From NCBI RefSeq assembly GCF_900104615.1, contig NZ_LT629939.1, positions 952,262-1,016,261 of the forward strand: DNA of 64,000 bases. The letters run 5' to 3'. This stretch comes from Merdimmobilis hominis. GTDB lineage: Bacteria; Bacillota; Clostridia; Oscillospirales; Ruminococcaceae. A model generated the notes under the pieces. That model was given only the letters and a program-made list of their open reading frames with translations. It was not told the origin of the DNA and searched no databases. Position 1 is the stretch's first letter. Every line of letters begins with the position of its first letter. Below are positions 61,810 through 64,000 of the stretch, piece after piece. The translations under genes were made by a program, and so were the position numbers.

Positions 61810-62895
61810 TTACAGGTTTAAGCCCTTGGCCACATTGACCACAAAATCCTGGACGTTGGTCACCATGGTCTTGACCGCCAAACTTCCCCGATCCCGCAGC
61901 TTGTTGACCGCAAACTCCGAGACATCCACGCAGTAGAAGTACAGCGGCCGGATCGACCCATCTTCCAACACCCGGTAGGCAGGAGTCATGTTGCCGGTGG
62001 CAATGGAGTGGAGCACTGTCGCCATGCTGATGACGGTGGTGGAACGCTTGACCTGTTCCCGCATGGCGTTCTGGGCCTCATAGACATCGGCGTAGACCTC
62101 TGGCAGGGGGCCGTCGTCTCGGATAGAACCCGCCAAAACAAAGGGGACCCCCTGTTTGACGCAGCTATACAGGATGCCGTTGTCAATCCCCTCCCCCTTT
62201 ATAAAAGCGGGGATAGAGCCGTACTGCCGCACCCGGTTGATGGTGTCGATGTGGTTGTAATGGCCACCCGGCCGGGATTCCTGGGTGTAGACATCCTGGC
62301 CCAGGGCGGTGCCCAGATAGGCGGCTTCCAGGTCGTGGGTTGCCAGGGCATTGCCCGCCAACAGGGCATGGACATATCCCCCGGCGACCAGCTTGGAGAA
62401 TGCCTCCCGGGAATCCTTGTCAAAGGAGCAGGCCGGCCCCAGGACCCAAGTGACAAAGCCATGCTCCTTCTCATGCTCCAGCAGTTCATAGAGGGAGTCG
62501 TAGTCCTTGGAGTAAGCGGTCTCCCGGGAACGGCCTTGGCGGAAAGAGAACGCCTCAGCCTCTGCCTCCCCCGGTCGGGCAAAAGGAGCGGTGTGAACGT
62601 AGATTCCTTGAGAACCGTCCTCGGCTCGGCCCACCGCCACCAAATCCCCCTGTTTCAGCCGCCGGAACTCCCGGACAGCGATGGCTCCATCCTCATAGAC
62701 GGCCACGCAGTCCATTCTGCTCTCTTTGGCTAGGAGCCACCTGCCTCCCACCTTGAAATACTCGGGGAAGATGGTGGTGGCATGGTACTGCTCAGGGGCG
62801 GCACCGTCTCGGGGAGCCGGGATAAACTGGGCGTCTGGGGCAAAGCCCAGGGCAGAAAAATCGGGTTCCTGATAGCGGGGCAACGTAAATGCCAT
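61810..62895 (-). CDS. TIGR00300/LOR-SDH family protein, ornithine cyclodeaminase-like
   Basis: 361 residues. The C-terminal half matches the family with GGHYNHIDTINRVR, PFVLAGSIRDDGPLPEV, and MATVLHSIATGN; these are seen in archaeal ornithine cyclodeaminases and in the AgrE/ArgZ cyanobacterial proteins. The family often converts ornithine to proline with NAD. The substrate here is unproven. AAGGAGG before ATG 62895. It is followed at short distance by the GNAT gene on the same strand upstream. Confidence 0.8.
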   Translation of the reverse strand: MAFTLPRYQEPDFSALGFAPDAQFIPAPRDGAAPEQYHATTIFPEYFKVGGRWLLAKESRMDCVAVYEDGAIAVREFRRLKQGDLVAVGRAEDGSQGIYVHTAPFARPGEAEAEAFSFRQGRSRETAYSKDYDSLYELLEHEKEHGFVTWVLGPACSFDKDSREAFSKLVAGGYVHALLAGNALATHDLEAAYLGTALGQDVYTQESRPGGHYNHIDTINRVRQYGSIPAFIKGEGIDNGILYSCVKQGVPFVLAGSIRDDGPLPEVYADVYEAQNAMREQVKRSTTVISMATVLHSIATGNMTPAYRVLEDGSIRPLYFYCVDVSEFAVNKLRDRGSLAVKTMVTNVQDFVVNVAKGLNL

Positions 62896-62912
62896 GGATA
62901 AAACCTCCTTGA

Positions 62913-63461
62913 TCAATCCAAATACACAGGGATTTCCGGACAGAAAAAATCCCCTCTTTGCAACCGGTAAGACGGATGGTATAAACCGGTGGGCGGGTAA
63001 AACTCCTCCCCGATGGGGGAAAAGCCCAGCTTTTCCAGCAGCTTTGGGGAGGCAGTGTTGTGGGGATTATGCCCGGCAAACACCGAAGGGATGTCCCACT
63101 TTACAAAAGCGTACCAAAGGGCGGCCCGGCAGGCCTCTTCCCCCAGGCCCCGGCCCCAAAAAGCTGGCCGGAGGTGAACCCCTAGTTCCAGTTCTCCTTC
63201 CCCGTGAGGGCGCAGGCCGCAGCAGCCTGCCAGCTCCCCAGTGGAGAGCTCCCGCAGAGGCCAGTATTGGATCCCAAACTGCTTGTCCCTTTCCACCTCT
63301 TGGGCGAGGCGGTCGGCCACCTCTTCCACCGTCATTCTGCCTGTTGCGGTAATCCAACGGGTGACCAGGGGGTCACCCCACAGCGCTTCCGCTTCCAGCA
63401 AATCCCCTGCCTCCCAGCGGCAGAACAACAACCTCTTTGTCCTTAGAAAACCATTGGTCAT
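62913..63461 (-). CDS. GNAT N-acetyltransferase (RimJ/RimL type)
   Basis: 182 residues. Motif A for acetyl-CoA is GRGLGEEA, preceded by LELGVHLRPAFWG, and the end has NTASPKLLEKLGF; substrate unknown. GGAGGG before ATG 63461. Ends 17 bases before the LOR/SDH start, so the two are probably co-transcribed. Confidence 0.88.
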   Translation of the reverse strand: MTNGFLRTKRLLFCRWEAGDLLEAEALWGDPLVTRWITATGRMTVEEVADRLAQEVERDKQFGIQYWPLRELSTGELAGCCGLRPHGEGELELGVHLRPAFWGRGLGEEACRAALWYAFVKWDIPSVFAGHNPHNTASPKLLEKLGFSPIGEEFYPPTGLYHPSYRLQRGDFFCPEIPVYLD

Positions 63462-63481
63462 TTCACAACCCTCCAAACTGG

Positions 63482-63507
63482 AAAAAAGCGGCTTGCGCCG
63501 CTTTTTT
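63482..63507 (-). terminator. spmB terminator
   Basis: GCGGC-TTGC-GCCGC hairpin with A and T runs on both sides. Confidence 0.8.
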
Positions 63508-63562
63508 CCCTTGTAATGTTCGATTGCGCTTATCCATAGTATCCCAAAAAATAAAGGCGGCG

Positions 63563-64000
63563 TCAAGCTACGCCAAAGAGGAGACGGACCAAAAGGGCGC
63601 TGACCACAAACCCAGTCAGATCTGCGGAGAGGGCGCTGGGCAGGGTGTGGCGGCTCTTCTGGATACCCGCTGCGCCAAAATAAACAGCGATGGTATAAAA
63701 GGTGGTCTCGGTGGAGCCCAGCATCACCCCGGCCACCCGTCCGGCAAAACTGTCTGGCCCAACCGAGGAGAGGATATCCTGGAAGATCACCATGGCACCG
63801 CTGCCCGAGATGGGCCGGAGCATCGCCAAGGGGAGGACCTCCTTTGGCAGTCCCAGGAGATTCCCAAGGGGAGCCAGGGCGCAGCAGAAAAGATCCAGCG
63901 CCCCAGAAGCTTTGAACATCCCCACACAGGTGGTTAAGGCCACTAGAGCGGGCAGGATGGAAAAACCCGTGGCCAAGCCGGACCGCGCCCCATCCAAAAA
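63563..64000 (-). CDS. spmB: Spore maturation protein B (N-terminus cut by window edge)
   Basis: Membrane protein of the SpmB family, linked to spore core dehydration, with a partner SpmA. The visible 145 codons contain SGSGAM and the conserved LGSTETTFYTIAVYFG; about the first 30 residues lie beyond position 64000. The ATG near 63997 is internal. Expected upstream partner: spmA. Confidence 0.9.
   Translation of the reverse strand, partial: FLDGARSGLATGFSILPALVALTTCVGMFKASGALDLFCCALAPLGNLLGLPKEVLPLAMLRPISGSGAMVIFQDILSSVGPDSFAGRVAGVMLGSTETTFYTIAVYFGAAGIQKSRHTLPSALSADLTGFVVSALLVRLLFGVA

Overview
The window looks like a chromosomal segment of a GC-rich, spore-forming Firmicute of the class Clostridia, most likely an anaerobic gut member of the Oscillospiraceae/Ruminococcaceae. 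The evidence is the gene set and its order: M50 protease-scpA-scpB-DUF2953-gerW-dacF, hrcA-grpE-dnaK-dnaJ with a CIRCE element, spoIIE, a SpoIID-like gene, spmB, DUF3793-flavodoxin, strong AGGAGG ribosome binding sites, TTGACA-17-TATAAT promoters, and a close match (from memory) to the 7-alpha-hydroxysteroid dehydrogenase of Clostridium scindens. I found no rRNA, tRNA, CRISPR array, insertion sequence or prophage. Almost everything is ordinary single-copy chromosomal coding sequence.

Layout. 1-4.0 kb (minus): an operon for chromosome condensation and sporulation (site-2 protease, ScpA, ScpB, DUF2953, GerW, a D-Ala-D-Ala carboxypeptidase cut by the window edge). 4.1-4.4 kb: rpmB. 4.5-6.3 kb (minus): gpsA and plsY for phospholipid synthesis. 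6.6-7.8 kb: bioY and a secreted protein of unknown role. 7.9-11.5 kb (minus): Der GTPase, a DUF512 radical-SAM/PDZ protein that seems to start at CTG, rpmF and yceD. 12-13.1 kb (minus): flavodoxin and DUF3793 behind a promoter with two iron-box-like palindromes. 13.4-17.5 kb (minus): diaminopimelate dehydrogenase, a small P-loop protein, pgi, a second DacF-type carboxypeptidase. 17.9-23 kb (plus): mtaB and a single-chain purL. 23-28 kb: a phosphoesterase, a third carboxypeptidase, spoIIE. 28.2-33 kb: gltX, a lipoprotein, trpS and an aminotransferase. 33.1-34.9 kb (plus): an unknown protein and the probable 7-alpha-HSDH. 35-37 kb: a polytopic membrane protein and SpoIID.

37-41.2 kb (minus) is one six-gene run: two tandem DUF3841 proteins, prmA, rsmE, a PilN-like membrane protein and an orphan response regulator. 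41.4-46.3 kb (minus) holds the class I heat-shock genes, with hrcA, grpE and dnaK behind CIRCE and dnaJ on its own promoter. 47-50.3 kb (plus) is a sugar/glycerol-phosphate-type ABC importer without its own ATPase. 50.5-51.7 kb (minus) is rplJ-rplL with a leader terminator. 51.8-57.3 kb (minus) is a lipoprotein-response regulator-histidine kinase operon followed by DUF1385 and prmC. The right end has a nitroreductase, an XRE regulator, a histidine phosphatase followed by a truncated cobalamin adenosyltransferase, DUF975, a DUF4367-like membrane protein, a LOR/SDH (TIGR00300) enzyme, a GNAT acetyltransferase and spmB cut by the window edge.

The main themes are cell envelope and sporulation (three D-Ala-D-Ala carboxypeptidases, SpoIIE, SpoIID, GerW, SpmB), translation and its modification enzymes (L28, L32, L10, L7/L12, PrmA, PrmC, RsmE, MtaB, GltX, TrpS), and stress control (HrcA). 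I see no clearly new multigene defence or mobile system. The points most worth following are the bile-acid enzyme, the iron-type operators at the flavodoxin operon, the candidate attenuator before mtaB, the short palindromes around the XRE-nitroreductase-phosphatase cluster, and the broken cobalamin gene.
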